DNA of 64,000 nucleotides from Trujillonella humicola (GCF_046233715.1 NZ_JBJNRJ010000011.1:48237-112236); one strand, 5' to 3'; shown: positions 50,920 to 60,296, numbered from the stretch's first letter. Numbers and translations: made by a program. Notes: generated by a model not told the origin, from the letters alone.

Positions 50920-52134
50920 TCAGGTGGTGGCGCCGTCCACCTTCAGGGCGATGATCTGCTCCCAGTCGTAACCCAGCTCCTGCAGGATCTCGTCGGTGTG
51001 CTCCCCGTGCGCCGGGGCCGGCCGCAGGGTGGGGGGCGTCTCGTCGAACTGCACCGGGTTGGCGGCGAGGGCGAAGGTGTTCCCGTTGGCGTCGGTGACC
51101 TGCGGCAGGTAGCCGTTGGCCTGCACCTGCGGGTCGGCGTGCATCTCCGGTGCCGACTGGAAGCTGTCCCAGACCCCCGCGAAGTCGGCCAGGGCCGCCT
51201 CCCAGTGCGACAGGGGCTTCGACTCGAACGTCGCCCGCAGCTGCGTCACGCACTCCCGGCGGTTCTGGAAGCGCACGCCGGCGTTGGCGAACCGCTCGTC
51301 GTCGATCATGTCCTCGCGACCCAACCGCTTGCAGAGGTCTGCCCAGAATCGGTCGGCCTGCAGCACGACGAGGGCGATGAAGCGGCCGTCGCCGGTCTTG
51401 TAGATGCTGGTGATCGGGTTGGGCTGCTGGGACAGGTCGAACTTGGGGATCGGCGCGCCCGTCACGCCGGCGCCCACGATGTCGGGGGCCAGCTGCCAGA
51501 TGGCCGCGCCCAGCAGGGACACGTCGACCACCGTCGCCTCGCCGGTGCGCTCGCGGTGGAACAGCGCCGCGGCGATCCCGCCGGCGATGGCGAACCCGCC
51601 GTAGGTGTCGCCGAAGGCCGGACGCTGCACGGGGGGCCACTCGCCCTCCTGCGGGATCAGCGCGTCGCCGATGCCGCCGCGGGCCCAGAAGGCCGCGAGG
51701 TCGAAGCCGCCGCGGTCGGCCTGGTCGCCCCGCGGGCCGTATCCCGATCCCCGGGCGTAGATGATCTTCGGGTTCCACTCGCGGACCTGGTCGACGTCGA
51801 CCCCGGCGCGGGCCCGGGACCCCGGGAGGACGTTGGTGACGAAGACGTCGGCCTGCTCGACCAGCTTCCGGAGGACCTCCTTGCCCTTCTCGCTGCCGAT
51901 GTCCAGCCCGAGGCTCCGCTTGCCGCGGTTGGGCTGCTCGACGAAGTGGTTCACGCCGCCGGCCCCGGCGACCACGCCGGAGCTGATGAGCCCGCGCTGG
52001 GGGTCACCGGTCTGCGGGTGCTCGATCTTGATCACGTCGGCGCCCCAGTCGGCGAGCGTGGCGCCCGCGGACGGGACGAAGGTCCACGTGGCGAGCTCCA
52101 CGACCTTGACGCCCTGGAGGATGTTCTGCTGCAC
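50920..52134 (-). CDS. Family III (CaiB/BaiF) acyl-CoA transferase
   Basis: A 404-residue CoA transferase of normal family length, with VVELATWTFVPSAGATLADWGADVIKIEHP, QPNRGKRSLGLDIGSEKG, and the candidate nucleophile Asp176 in AFGDTYGGFAIAGGIAAAL. It also has TVVDVSLLGAAIW and a C-terminal HGEHTDEILQELGYDWEQI. It resembles alpha-methylacyl-CoA racemase/CoA-transferase types used in steroid and branched-acid degradation. It is divergent from the TesB gene at 52245. Confidence 0.9.
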   Translation of the reverse strand: MQQNILQGVKVVELATWTFVPSAGATLADWGADVIKIEHPQTGDPQRGLISSGVVAGAGGVNHFVEQPNRGKRSLGLDIGSEKGKEVLRKLVEQADVFVTNVLPGSRARAGVDVDQVREWNPKIIYARGSGYGPRGDQADRGGFDLAAFWARGGIGDALIPQEGEWPPVQRPAFGDTYGGFAIAGGIAAALFHRERTGEATVVDVSLLGAAIWQLAPDIVGAGVTGAPIPKFDLSQQPNPITSIYKTGDGRFIALVVLQADRFWADLCKRLGREDMIDDERFANAGVRFQNRRECVTQLRATFESKPLSHWEAALADFAGVWDSFQSAPEMHADPQVQANGYLPQVTDANGNTFALAANPVQFDETPPTLRPAPAHGEHTDEILQELGYDWEQIIALKVDGATT

Positions 52135-52244
52135 GGATTCCGACTCCCTCGCTCGAGAATGTGGCCTGAATCCTATAGATGATGTATCTCTAATGGAAGA
52201 CGGGCACCGATCCGGGGTGCCGGCGCGGCCGGGGGAGGGTGTCC

Positions 52245-53144
52245 ATGGGTGACCCGGTGACGGCGGGACCGGCGGTTCCGGGCCGGGACACCGCGACGCT
52301 GCGCGAGGTGCTGGACCTGGAGGATACGGCCGACGGCGCCTTCGTCAGCCGCGTCCACCGGCCCTCGGGCCAGCTGTTCGGCGGTCAGGTCGCCGCGCAG
52401 GCGCTGGCCGCGGCCGGCCGGACCGTCGCCCCCGACCGGGGAGTCCACTCCCTGCACGCCTACTTCCTGACGTTCGGGGACCCGGCGGTGCCGATCCGGT
52501 ACCGCGTCGACGAGACCCGGGACGGCGGGGCCTTCTCCACCCGCCGCGTGGTGGCCGAGCAGGGCGCCGAGGTCCTCTTCGTCCTCGCCGCCTCCTTCGC
52601 CCGGCGCGTCGACGGACCGGCCCACCAGGGACCCACCCCCGGCCCCGTGAACCCGGACGCGGCGCCGGACGGCGAGGACCTGCTGCCCGCCGGCGACGAG
52701 GACAGCCGCGAGTGGTTCGCCCGGCTCCGGACGCTGTTCCCCCTCGACGTGCGCTTCCCCGACGAGCCGGTGCGCGCCCGGGTGCTGCGCGGCGAGCGGC
52801 CCGAGCCGCGCCAGCGCGTCCTGGTCCGCGCGGCGGACCCGCTGGGCGACGACCCGCTCGTGCACGCCTGCGCGCTGGTGTACCTGTCGGACCTCTTCCT
52901 CCTCTCCACCGCGCTCCCGCCGCACGGGATCGCGATGGGCCGGCCGGGCATGCGGATCGTCAGCCTGGACCACGCCGTGTGGTTCCACGCGCCGGTGCGC
53001 GCCGACGACTGGCTGCACTACGCGATGGAGAGCCCTTGGGCCGGGGACGGCCGGGCGCTGTCGCGCGGCCAGCTGTTCGACACGGGGGGCCGCCTGCTGG
53101 CCTCGGTCGCGCAGGAGGGCACCTTGCGCGCCGCGCGGCGCTGA
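52245..53144 (+). CDS. Acyl-CoA thioesterase II (TesB-like), second copy
   Basis: A 299-residue double hot-dog thioesterase with LFGGQVAAQALAAAGRTV and SLHAYFLTFGD, and candidate catalytic residues Asp242 (LDHAVWFH), Ser273 and Gln290 (SVAQEG). The ATG six bases after GGAGG is preferred over a GTG two codons upstream. It is followed after one base by a ligase gene, an operon arrangement. Confidence 0.9.
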   Translation: MGDPVTAGPAVPGRDTATLREVLDLEDTADGAFVSRVHRPSGQLFGGQVAAQALAAAGRTVAPDRGVHSLHAYFLTFGDPAVPIRYRVDETRDGGAFSTRRVVAEQGAEVLFVLAASFARRVDGPAHQGPTPGPVNPDAAPDGEDLLPAGDEDSREWFARLRTLFPLDVRFPDEPVRARVLRGERPEPRQRVLVRAADPLGDDPLVHACALVYLSDLFLLSTALPPHGIAMGRPGMRIVSLDHAVWFHAPVRADDWLHYAMESPWAGDGRALSRGQLFDTGGRLLASVAQEGTLRAARR

Positions 53145-53145
53145 G

Positions 53146-54585
53146 GTGAGCGGCGCGTGGTCGGAGCGGCTGGGCGCCGTCCTCGGCGGCAGTGACCGGA
53201 CGGCGGTCGAGGAGCAGTCGGGGCCGGTCAGCGGGCGCGAGCTGCTGGGCCGGGCCGGGGCCGCGGCGGACCTCCTCGCGTCGCTCGCGACGCCGGGGGC
53301 GGTGGCCGTGCCGGCGCTGCTCACCACGAACGCCGACGCGCTGGCCCTGCTGGTGGGTGGGGCCGCCGCGGATCTGCCCGTGGCACCCCTCGGTGCCCGG
53401 CTGACCGCGGCCGAGCTCGCCGGGCCGGTCCGGGGCACCGGGAGTGCGGTGCTGCTCGCCGAGGAGGCGGCGGTGCCGCTGGCCGAGGAGGTGGCCGCGC
53501 TCACCGGCGTCCGGGTGGTGCGCCTGCCCCGCCTGCGCGCCTCCGCGGCGCCGCTCCCGGTGCCACGCGGGCCGGTCGCCCTGTACCTGCACACCGCGGG
53601 GACGACCGGGACGCCCAAGCGGGTGCCCTTCTCCCAGGACGTGCTCGCCGCGCGCACGGCGCTGCTGGCGCCGGCCGCCGGGTTCGGTCCGGAGAGCCGT
53701 TACGCGACCGGCTCGCCGCTGCACCACATCGGCGGGCTGGGCAACACCCTCGCCGCTCTCTCCGTCGGTGCCGCCATCGTGCCGACGACCCGGTTCACCC
53801 TCGACTGGTGGCGGAGCCTCGCCTCCGGCGGCGCCACCCACGGGCTGCTCGTGCCCTCGATGATCGAGATGCTGCTCGAGGCCCGGCTGCTGGACGCGGT
53901 GGGCCTGCGCACGCTGATCTACGGCGCGTCGCCGATCAGCCCGGTCACGCTGCGCCGGGTACTGGACCTGCTGCCCGGAGTGCGGCTGCTCCACCTCTTC
54001 GGGCAGTCCGAGGGCAGCCCGATCACCTGGCTGACCCCCGAGGACCACGCCCGGGCCCTCGCCGGCGGCCCCCACCTGCTCGGGTCGGTCGGCCGCCCGG
54101 TGACCGGGCTGACGATGCGCCTGGCCGAATCCGACGAGGAGGGCGTCGGCGAGGTGCTCGCGGCCGCGCCGCACCTGTCGGTGCACGCCGACGACGGGTG
54201 GCTGCACACCGGCGACCTCGGGCGGGTCGACGACGAGGGCTACCTGTACCTGGTCGGCCGGCGCAACGACATGGTCATCCGGGGCGGGGAGAACGTGTAC
54301 CCCGTGGAGGTCGAGAACGTCCTCGCCGAGCACCCGGGGGTCGCCGCGGCGGGCGTCGTCGGCGTCCCCGACCGGTGGCTGGGGGAGACGCTGGCGGCCT
54401 TCGTCGTCCCGGCGGACCCGGCCCGGCCGCCGTCGGCCGACGAGTTGCACGCGCACGTGCGGGCACGCCTGGCCGGCTTCAAGGTGCCGGCGTGCTGGCA
54501 CACCGTCGCCGAGCTCCCGGTGACCACGGCCGGGAAGCTCTCCCGCCGCGACCTCCAGCGGGAGCACGCCGACGGCTCCGCCTGA
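53146..54585 (+). CDS. Acyl-CoA synthetase (AMP-binding), FGQSEG variant
   Basis: A 479-residue ANL ligase, short for the family. The P-loop is LHTAGTTGTPKRVPFSQ, and the A5 motif is LFGQSEGSP instead of the usual YG-x-TE. It also has HTGDLGRVDDEGYLYL, DMVIRGGENVYPVEVEN and PVTTAGKLSRRDL. The changed A5 motif points to a different acid-binding pocket. It starts with GTG one base after the TesB stop. Confidence 0.85.
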   Translation: MSGAWSERLGAVLGGSDRTAVEEQSGPVSGRELLGRAGAAADLLASLATPGAVAVPALLTTNADALALLVGGAAADLPVAPLGARLTAAELAGPVRGTGSAVLLAEEAAVPLAEEVAALTGVRVVRLPRLRASAAPLPVPRGPVALYLHTAGTTGTPKRVPFSQDVLAARTALLAPAAGFGPESRYATGSPLHHIGGLGNTLAALSVGAAIVPTTRFTLDWWRSLASGGATHGLLVPSMIEMLLEARLLDAVGLRTLIYGASPISPVTLRRVLDLLPGVRLLHLFGQSEGSPITWLTPEDHARALAGGPHLLGSVGRPVTGLTMRLAESDEEGVGEVLAAAPHLSVHADDGWLHTGDLGRVDDEGYLYLVGRRNDMVIRGGENVYPVEVENVLAEHPGVAAAGVVGVPDRWLGETLAAFVVPADPARPPSADELHAHVRARLAGFKVPACWHTVAELPVTTAGKLSRRDLQREHADGSA

Positions 54586-54588
54586 CCG

Positions 54589-56169
54589 TCAGCCGCCCGC
54601 GGTCAGCCGCGACCGCAGCGCCTTCTTGTCGATTTTCCCGGTCGGCAGCACGGGCAGCGCGTCGACCAGCTCCACCCGGCGCGGTGCCTTGTAGCGGGCG
54701 ATCCGGGTCGCGACGTGCTCCCGCAGCTCCCCGGCCTCGACCCCGGCGCCGTCGCGGGTCACGACGACCGCGGTGACCAGTTCCCCCCACCGGTCGTCGG
54801 GGACGCCGACGACGGCGCACGCGGCGATGGACGGGTGGCTGAGCACGGCCTCCTCGACCTCGAGCGAGTAGACGTTCTCCCCGCCCGAGATCACCACGTC
54901 CTTCTTCCGGTCGACGAGGTGGAGCAGGCCCTCGTCGTCGACGACGCCGATGTCACCGGTGTGGCACCAGCCGTCCCGGATGGTGCTCCCGGTCGCCGCG
55001 GAGTCGTTCCAGTAGCCGCGGAACATCGCGGGGGAGGCGACGACGATCTCGCCCGGCGTTCCCGGGGCGCAGTCGGCGCCCTCGTCGTCGACGATGCGGA
55101 GCACGACCTGGGGGAACGGGTGGCCCACCGAGGTCAGCCGCCGGTCGCGGGCCGGGCCGGTGCCGCGGTGCAGCTCGCGGGGGAGCCCGGAGGTCATCAC
55201 CTCGGTCTGCCCGTAGAGGTTGAGGAAACCGGCGTCGGGCATCGCGGCGAGGGCGGCCTCCAGCGTCGGCGCGGTGATCGGTGCCGCGCTGTAGACGACG
55301 GTGCGCACCCCGGCCAGTGCCTCCGGCCGCGCAGCCGCGGCGTCGAGCACCGCCTGCAGCATCGTCGGCGCCAGATGCAGAACCGTGATGCCGTCGGCGG
55401 CGACCGTGTCGAGCAGGTCCGCGGGGTCGAACTGACGGTGCAGCACCACGGTCCCGCCGCGGGCGTGGACGCCGAGCTGCATGGCCATCGCGCCGATGTG
55501 GAACATCGGCATGACCAGCAGGATCCGGTCGTCGCTGCCGCTGCGCAGCTCGACGTTCATCAGGTGGGCGCCGGCGTAGAGCTCGCGCTGGCCGAGGATG
55601 CAGCCCTTCGGCCGGCCGGTGGTGCCGCTGGTGTAGATGAGGCAGGCGATGTCGTCGGGGCGGGCGGTGAACGGCAGCGGTGCGCCCGCCCCGGTGGCGA
55701 GGAACGCCTCGTAGCCGGTGATGCCCGCGGCGTCAGCGGCGTCCGCGGCGTCCTCGGCGTCGAGACACACGATCCGCTCGATGCCGTGCTTGGCCGCCGT
55801 CCCGGTGACCAGCGGCAGGTACTCGCGGTCGACGAACAGCACCCGCGGCCGGGCGTCGGCCAGCACGCGGTCGACCTCCGGGCCGGCGAAGCGCCAGTTG
55901 ACCGTCGCGACGATCAGCCCGCTCAGCTGGCCGGCCGCGAGCACCTCGCCGAAGGGGATGGAGTTGCGGCCGAACAGCGCGATCCGGTCCTGGCGGTGCA
56001 GGCCGGCCGCGCCGAGTGCCGCGGCCAGAGCCGTGGCCCGCCGGTGCAGTTCCCGGTGGCTGATCTGCCGCCCGCCGCACACGTAGGCCGGCACGTCCGG
56101 GTACCGCACCGCGTTCAGCCGCGGGATGTCGGCCAGAGCGGGCCCGGCGGCAGGTGGGTGGACAGGCAT
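54589..56169 (-). CDS. Acyl-CoA synthetase (AMP-binding)
   Basis: A 526-residue ANL ligase with IYTSGTTGRPKGCILG, YGQTEVMTSG, CHTGDIGVVDDEG, DRKKDVVISGGENVYSLEVEE and PVLPTGKIDKKALRSRL. A short DAADAADAA microrepeat occurs near residue 175. The ATG lies 5 bases after the ACAD stop. It is the third gene of the crotonase-ACAD-ligase operon and converges with the ligase at 53146. Confidence 0.89.
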   Translation of the reverse strand: MPVHPPAAGPALADIPRLNAVRYPDVPAYVCGGRQISHRELHRRATALAAALGAAGLHRQDRIALFGRNSIPFGEVLAAGQLSGLIVATVNWRFAGPEVDRVLADARPRVLFVDREYLPLVTGTAAKHGIERIVCLDAEDAADAADAAGITGYEAFLATGAGAPLPFTARPDDIACLIYTSGTTGRPKGCILGQRELYAGAHLMNVELRSGSDDRILLVMPMFHIGAMAMQLGVHARGGTVVLHRQFDPADLLDTVAADGITVLHLAPTMLQAVLDAAAARPEALAGVRTVVYSAAPITAPTLEAALAAMPDAGFLNLYGQTEVMTSGLPRELHRGTGPARDRRLTSVGHPFPQVVLRIVDDEGADCAPGTPGEIVVASPAMFRGYWNDSAATGSTIRDGWCHTGDIGVVDDEGLLHLVDRKKDVVISGGENVYSLEVEEAVLSHPSIAACAVVGVPDDRWGELVTAVVVTRDGAGVEAGELREHVATRIARYKAPRRVELVDALPVLPTGKIDKKALRSRLTAGG

Positions 56170-56174
56170 GGCGG

Positions 56175-57365
56175 TCAGCCCTTCGGTTCCTTGGGCAGGC
56201 CGAGGACGTGGTCGGCCAGGATGGTGCGCTGGACCTCGGAGGAGCCGCCGAGGATGGTGGCCGACCGGGTGAACCACCAGTCGGTCCGCCACTGCTGGGC
56301 CTCGGCGTCCCCGCCGAAGAGGAAGTCCTCGCCGAGCAGGTCGCGCGCCAGGTCGTGCAGACCGATCTCGAGGGTCGCCAGCAGCACCTTGTCCACGCTG
56401 GCCTCGGGTCCCACGGTCTCCTGTGCAGCCAGCCGGCGGACGGTGTCGGCGCTGCGGGCCCGCAGCGCCACCAGGTCGCTGTAGACCTCACCGATGCGGG
56501 TGGCCGCCCCGTCGGGCAGCGGCCGGCCGGCCGCGACCCGGGCGGTGACCCGGTCGCGGAGCTCCCGCAGCCGGCGCAGTGCCTCGGCGGCGCAGAGCCA
56601 GGCGTACATGGCCCGCTCGAACTGCAGCAGGTACATGGCGACGTCCCAGCCTCCGCCCTCCTCGCCGATCAGCCGGTCGGCGGGGACGACGACGTCGTCG
56701 AAGAAGACCTCGGCCAGCTCGTTCTCGCCGCTGGCGATGGCCACCGGCCGGACCGAGACCCCGGGGGAGTCGACGTCGATCATGATCATGCTCAGCCCGC
56801 GGTGCCGGGACTCGGGGGTCCCGGTGCGGACCAGGCACACCATCCGGGTCGCGGTGGCGCCGTGGCTCATCCAGAGCTTCGAGCCCGAGACGACGTAGCT
56901 GTCGCCGTCGCGGCGGGCGCGGCAGCGCAGGCCGGCCAGGTCGCTGCCGGCCTCGGGCTCGGAGAAGCCCTGCCCCCACCACTCCTCGCCGCGCAGGTAC
57001 GCCGGCAGGTGGGCCGCGGCGAGCTCGGGGGCGAAGCGGGTGGTCGGCGGCCCGAGCGTCTCCAGCAGGTGGGTCTGCCCCGGGGTGGGCAGCCCGGCGG
57101 CGGCGAGCTCGTCGTAGAGGACGGCACGGAACCGCTCGTCCCCGCCGAGACCGCCGGCCGCCTCGGGCCAGCCGTAGCGGTTCCAGCCGCGCCGGTACAG
57201 CGCCGCCATCAGCCCGGCGTGCTCGGCCATCCGCTCCTCGGTGGACACCGCGTGCAGGCCGCGCCAGCGGTCGAACGCGGCATCGGCCAGGTCCTGCCGC
57301 AGCGCCGTCCGGTAGCCGTCGAGGTCGTCGGCGTACGTCCGGTCGACCGGCGCCACGGCGGTCAC
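56175..57365 (-). CDS. Acyl-CoA dehydrogenase
   Basis: A 396-residue ACAD with FSEPEAGSDLAGL near residue 125, KLWMSHGATATRMVCLVRT, and the C-terminal ATILGGSSEVQRTILADHVLGLPKEPKG. It is alpha-type, with no beta partner next to it, so it may be homomeric or share a partner. The GTG overlaps the crotonase stop (GTGA). Confidence 0.88.
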   Translation of the reverse strand: MTAVAPVDRTYADDLDGYRTALRQDLADAAFDRWRGLHAVSTEERMAEHAGLMAALYRRGWNRYGWPEAAGGLGGDERFRAVLYDELAAAGLPTPGQTHLLETLGPPTTRFAPELAAAHLPAYLRGEEWWGQGFSEPEAGSDLAGLRCRARRDGDSYVVSGSKLWMSHGATATRMVCLVRTGTPESRHRGLSMIMIDVDSPGVSVRPVAIASGENELAEVFFDDVVVPADRLIGEEGGGWDVAMYLLQFERAMYAWLCAAEALRRLRELRDRVTARVAAGRPLPDGAATRIGEVYSDLVALRARSADTVRRLAAQETVGPEASVDKVLLATLEIGLHDLARDLLGEDFLFGGDAEAQQWRTDWWFTRSATILGGSSEVQRTILADHVLGLPKEPKG

Positions 57366-58162
57366 GCGCGGCTCGCGGCGGCGCGCTGCGCCGAGCGGGC
57401 CATGAAGGCGCGGATCAGGTCCTGGTGCTCGGGGGTGTCGAAGGAGGCGAATTCCTCGCCGAGGGCGTACTCCAGCACGCCGGCGACGGCGCGCTTGACG
57501 TGCATGTTCAGCGCCCGCTTGGTGCTCTGCACGGCCTGCGGGGGCTGGGCGGCCAGGCGCTCGGCGAGGGCGATCGCCTCGTCGAGGAGGTCGGCGTCGG
57601 GCACCACGCGGTTGGCCAGGCCGATCGCCACCGCCTGGTCGGCGGGGATGCGGGCGCTGGTGAGCAGGTACTCCTTGGCGCGCAGCATGCCCATGAGCAG
57701 CGGCCAGGTCGGCGCTCCACCGTCGGCGGCGGTGAGGCCGACACCGACGTGCGGGTCGGAGATGAACGCGCTCTCGGCGATCAGGACGATGTCGCTGCAG
57801 ACGGCCAGGTTCGCGCCCAGCCCGACGGCGGCCCCGTTCACAGCGGCGACCACGGGGAGCGGGAAGTCGACCATCTCGTTGAGCAGCCGGCGGGCGCCGT
57901 CGATCTCCGCGCGGCGCAGCTCGCGGTCGTCCCACAGCTCGACGAAGTGCTCGAAGTCCCCGCCGGCGCTGAACGCCCGGCCGGCGCCGGTGATGACGAC
58001 GGCCCGCGCCCCCTCGTCCTCGGCCAGGTGCCGCCAGACGCGGACCAGTGCCCGGTGCAGCGCCTCGTTGGTGGCGTTCAGGGCCTCGGGCCGGTTGAGG
58101 GTGACGATCCGGACCGCCCCCCGGGCCTCGATGAGCAGTTCCGGCGCGAAGGGGTTGTCCAT
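57362..58162 (-). CDS. Enoyl-CoA hydratase/isomerase (crotonase fold)
   Basis: A 266-residue crotonase with VVAAVNGAAVGLGANLAVCSD and SDPHVGVGLTAADGGAPTWP. It lacks the canonical glutamates and is a close paralogue of the crotonase at 28846-29634. The ATG follows ATGGAGGACCG. It is the first gene of a three-gene operon with an ACAD and a ligase, below a perfect TTGACG operator. Confidence 0.87.
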   Translation of the reverse strand: MDNPFAPELLIEARGAVRIVTLNRPEALNATNEALHRALVRVWRHLAEDEGARAVVITGAGRAFSAGGDFEHFVELWDDRELRRAEIDGARRLLNEMVDFPLPVVAAVNGAAVGLGANLAVCSDIVLIAESAFISDPHVGVGLTAADGGAPTWPLLMGMLRAKEYLLTSARIPADQAVAIGLANRVVPDADLLDEAIALAERLAAQPPQAVQSTKRALNMHVKRAVAGVLEYALGEEFASFDTPEHQDLIRAFMARSAQRAAASRA

Positions 58163-58236
58163 CGGTCCTCCATCGGTGAGGTGCTGCACCCCGGGGGATG
58201 CGGGCGGCGCCCGGTCCGGCAGCCGCGGTCCCCGGC

Positions 58237-58269
58237 ATTGCACCCCGGACTTGACGTCTGCGTCAAGTC
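58237..58269 (-). promoter_or_regulatory. Operator site 7 overlapping a minus-strand promoter
   Basis: Perfect 9-bp arms GACTTGACG / CGTCAAGTC (58248-58269) around TCTG. Read on the minus strand, the TTGACG arm (58266-58261) acts as a -35, with TGCAAT (58242-58237) as a -10 after 18 bp. It drives the crotonase-ACAD-ligase operon. Confidence 0.75.
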
Positions 58270-58296
58270 CCGCTCGGCACGCCCCGCCGGGAGGCC

Positions 58297-59346
58297 TCAG
58301 ACGGGGAACCGCCGCTCGAACCACTCCTGCGCGGAGTCGAAGAAGACGTCCGCGTTGAGCTGGAGGTTGAGGTTGTGCCCGGCATCCGGCACGACCACCG
58401 TCTCCAGCGCGGCGGCCGGCGCGAAGAACGGGGCCTCGGAGGCGTGCAGCGCCCCGTCGGACGAGCAGTCCGTGAGCGAGCCGCCGCCGCCCTGGGCGCA
58501 GAACGGCAGGTCGTACACGCCGTTCACCTCCAGCACCGGCACGTCGATGGCGAGCGTGGCCGGCACGTACACCGGGATGGTCGCCCCGACACCGGCGGGG
58601 ATCTCGCTCCGCGTCGCCTCGTCCTGTGCCACGACGGCCGGATCGGCGTTGGGCAGGTGGTAGAACGCCGCGGCCCGGGCGCCGGGGATGCTGAGGTAGC
58701 CGGGGTCCAGCGGCGGCACCGACCCGGCGGTCACCGGGTCCAGCTGCGCCGGCCGCGCCCGCGTCAGGATCACCGACAACGCGCCGGCCCCGATGAGGTG
58801 CGAGGCGCCGCTGGCGAGCACGCCGTCGACGTCGCCGTAGGTGGCCGCCTCGAGCCACGAGGTGAGCGAGCCGAAGGAGTGGCCGACCAGCACGACCTGC
58901 TCGAAGCCGGCGCCGAGCGCGCCGCCGCGGGCGGCCTGGACGACGTCGTGCAGCGCGTGTGCCGCGGCCGGCTGGGTGACCAGGGCGCTGGCGGGGTGGG
59001 AGCTGCGGCCGACGCCGAGCTGGTCGACGGCGAGGGTGGCGTACCCGGCGTCGAGCATGTGGCGCACGTAGGAGTACCGGCCGCCGAAGCCCGGGAAGTC
59101 CCAGTAGTCGTGGTCGTAGCTGGCGCCGTGCACGAGCACCTGGAGCACCGGAGGCGGGCCGCCGGCCGGCACGCAGAGCCGCCCGTACAGCACCTCGGTC
59201 CGCGGGAGCCCCGGCCCGAGGGCGGCGGGCACGGACACGTCCGTACAGGTGGCGCCGGCCCCAGGAGTCGCCCCCGCGACCGGGGGGTGCGCTATGAGCG
59301 TCAGGGCGGTGGTCGCCAGTGCCAGCAGTGCCGTCCGGACACGCAC
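58297..59346 (-). CDS. Secreted alpha/beta hydrolase
   Basis: A 349-residue protein with an N-terminal signal peptide (charged start, hydrophobic residues 6-19, AGA cleavage region near residue 26). The alpha/beta-hydrolase nucleophile Ser157 is in LVGHSFGS, the oxyanion region is VLVHGASYDHDYW, and the catalytic histidine is in PDAGHNLNLQ. Cysteines near residues 34 and 58 could form a disulphide. It probably hydrolyses an ester outside the cell, releasing the acid that the pathway consumes (inference). GGAGG precedes the GTG. Confidence 0.85.
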   Translation of the reverse strand: MRVRTALLALATTALTLIAHPPVAGATPGAGATCTDVSVPAALGPGLPRTEVLYGRLCVPAGGPPPVLQVLVHGASYDHDYWDFPGFGGRYSYVRHMLDAGYATLAVDQLGVGRSSHPASALVTQPAAAHALHDVVQAARGGALGAGFEQVVLVGHSFGSLTSWLEAATYGDVDGVLASGASHLIGAGALSVILTRARPAQLDPVTAGSVPPLDPGYLSIPGARAAAFYHLPNADPAVVAQDEATRSEIPAGVGATIPVYVPATLAIDVPVLEVNGVYDLPFCAQGGGGSLTDCSSDGALHASEAPFFAPAAALETVVVPDAGHNLNLQLNADVFFDSAQEWFERRFPV

Positions 59347-59364
59347 GCGAGTGCCTCCATGAAG

Positions 59365-59380
59365 TTGACGATGTCGTCAG
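59365..59380. promoter_or_regulatory. TTGACG-N4-CGTCAA operator, site 8
   Basis: The sequence TTGACG-ATGT-CGTCAG matches 11 of 12 arm positions and lies 19 bases before the hydrolase start. A separate 12-bp palindrome CACTCTAGAGTG is at 59394-59405. Confidence 0.68.
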
Positions 59381-59574
59381 GTGTGTCGCGCGCCACTCTA
59401 GAGTGCTCGCCGGTCACCTGCGACCGGAGCACTGCTGCGCCGTCCCCCGAGATGCGGGTCCCCGGCCAGTCCGCCGCCACCTCTGCGGTGTGCTCTCCGG
59501 GAGCGGGGAGGGTGGTTGGCGGCTCGAAGCGGGGACGACGCGCCCGCGCCGGACGATGATCCGACTGTTCAGCG

Positions 59575-60252
59575 TCAGCGGCCTGAGTTGCGGTCCGCCG
59601 ACGGGTTCGGAACCTCCTCGGCCCCGGGGCCGACCTCCCCCGACGGCCGGTACAGCGCCGACGTCAGGATCTCCGACTGCGTACGGCGCCAGCGGGCTCG
59701 CGCGGTCGGGTCCTGCAGATCCATGTCCAGGGCGTGCTCGAGCAAGGGACGCAGGAGCACGGGAGCGAACCCGAGCACGATGAGGAGAGCCGCCTCGGCC
59801 CGGACGTCGGCCGACGGGCGCGCCGTTCCGAGCCGCTCACGCGCGGCGATCTCGCCGGCGGACTGGTCGACCGCGCGGCGGAACCACGCCAGCCCCTCCG
59901 GGGTACCGTCCAGCAGCATTCGGCGCACGTAGTCGCCCAGGTGCGGCACCTCGGCGACCATGCGGTCGAACCGGGCCTGCCGGCTGCGGTGCGCCACGAC
60001 CGGGTCGACGTCGGCACCCGAGTCCCGCGTCGCCCGGTGCAGGCGGTCCACCACCCACTCCGTCACCGCGTCCAGGAGGCCCTGGCGGGACCCGAAGTGG
60101 TGCACCACCAGGCCGGGGGAGACCCCCGCCCGCCGGGCCGCCTCGCGCAGCGTCATCCCGGCGACACCGCGCTCGGCCACGAGCGCGAACGCGGCTCCCC
60201 GGATGCGGGCGCGCGCCGTCAGGTCCTCGTCCCGTGCCATCGCCGGGTCCAT
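59575..60252 (-). CDS. TetR-family repressor
   Basis: A 225-residue TetR protein with HTH MTLREAARRAGVSPGLVVHHFGSRQGLL at residues 33-60 and a helical C-terminal domain. The ATG at 60252 is chosen because AGGAGG lies four bases before it; an upstream in-frame ATG at 60297 would overlap the palindrome. It is divergent from the DapB-like/PanC-like operon and probably represses it through the 18-bp palindrome in between. Confidence 0.88.
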   Translation of the reverse strand: MDPAMARDEDLTARARIRGAAFALVAERGVAGMTLREAARRAGVSPGLVVHHFGSRQGLLDAVTEWVVDRLHRATRDSGADVDPVVAHRSRQARFDRMVAEVPHLGDYVRRMLLDGTPEGLAWFRRAVDQSAGEIAARERLGTARPSADVRAEAALLIVLGFAPVLLRPLLEHALDMDLQDPTARARWRRTQSEILTSALYRPSGEVGPGAEEVPNPSADRNSGR

Positions 60253-60278
60253 CGCGCCTCCTGACCGCACCGCACAGC

Positions 60279-60296
60279 TGTTCAGCATGCTGAACA
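60279..60296. promoter_or_regulatory. Perfect 18-bp palindrome TGTTCAGCATGCTGAACA
   Basis: It lies between the divergent TetR gene and the DapB-like gene and has no mismatch. It is a strong candidate operator for the adjacent TetR. A shorter GTTCA-ATGC-TGAAC at 27208 has the same half-site but two bases less spacing. Confidence 0.72.
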
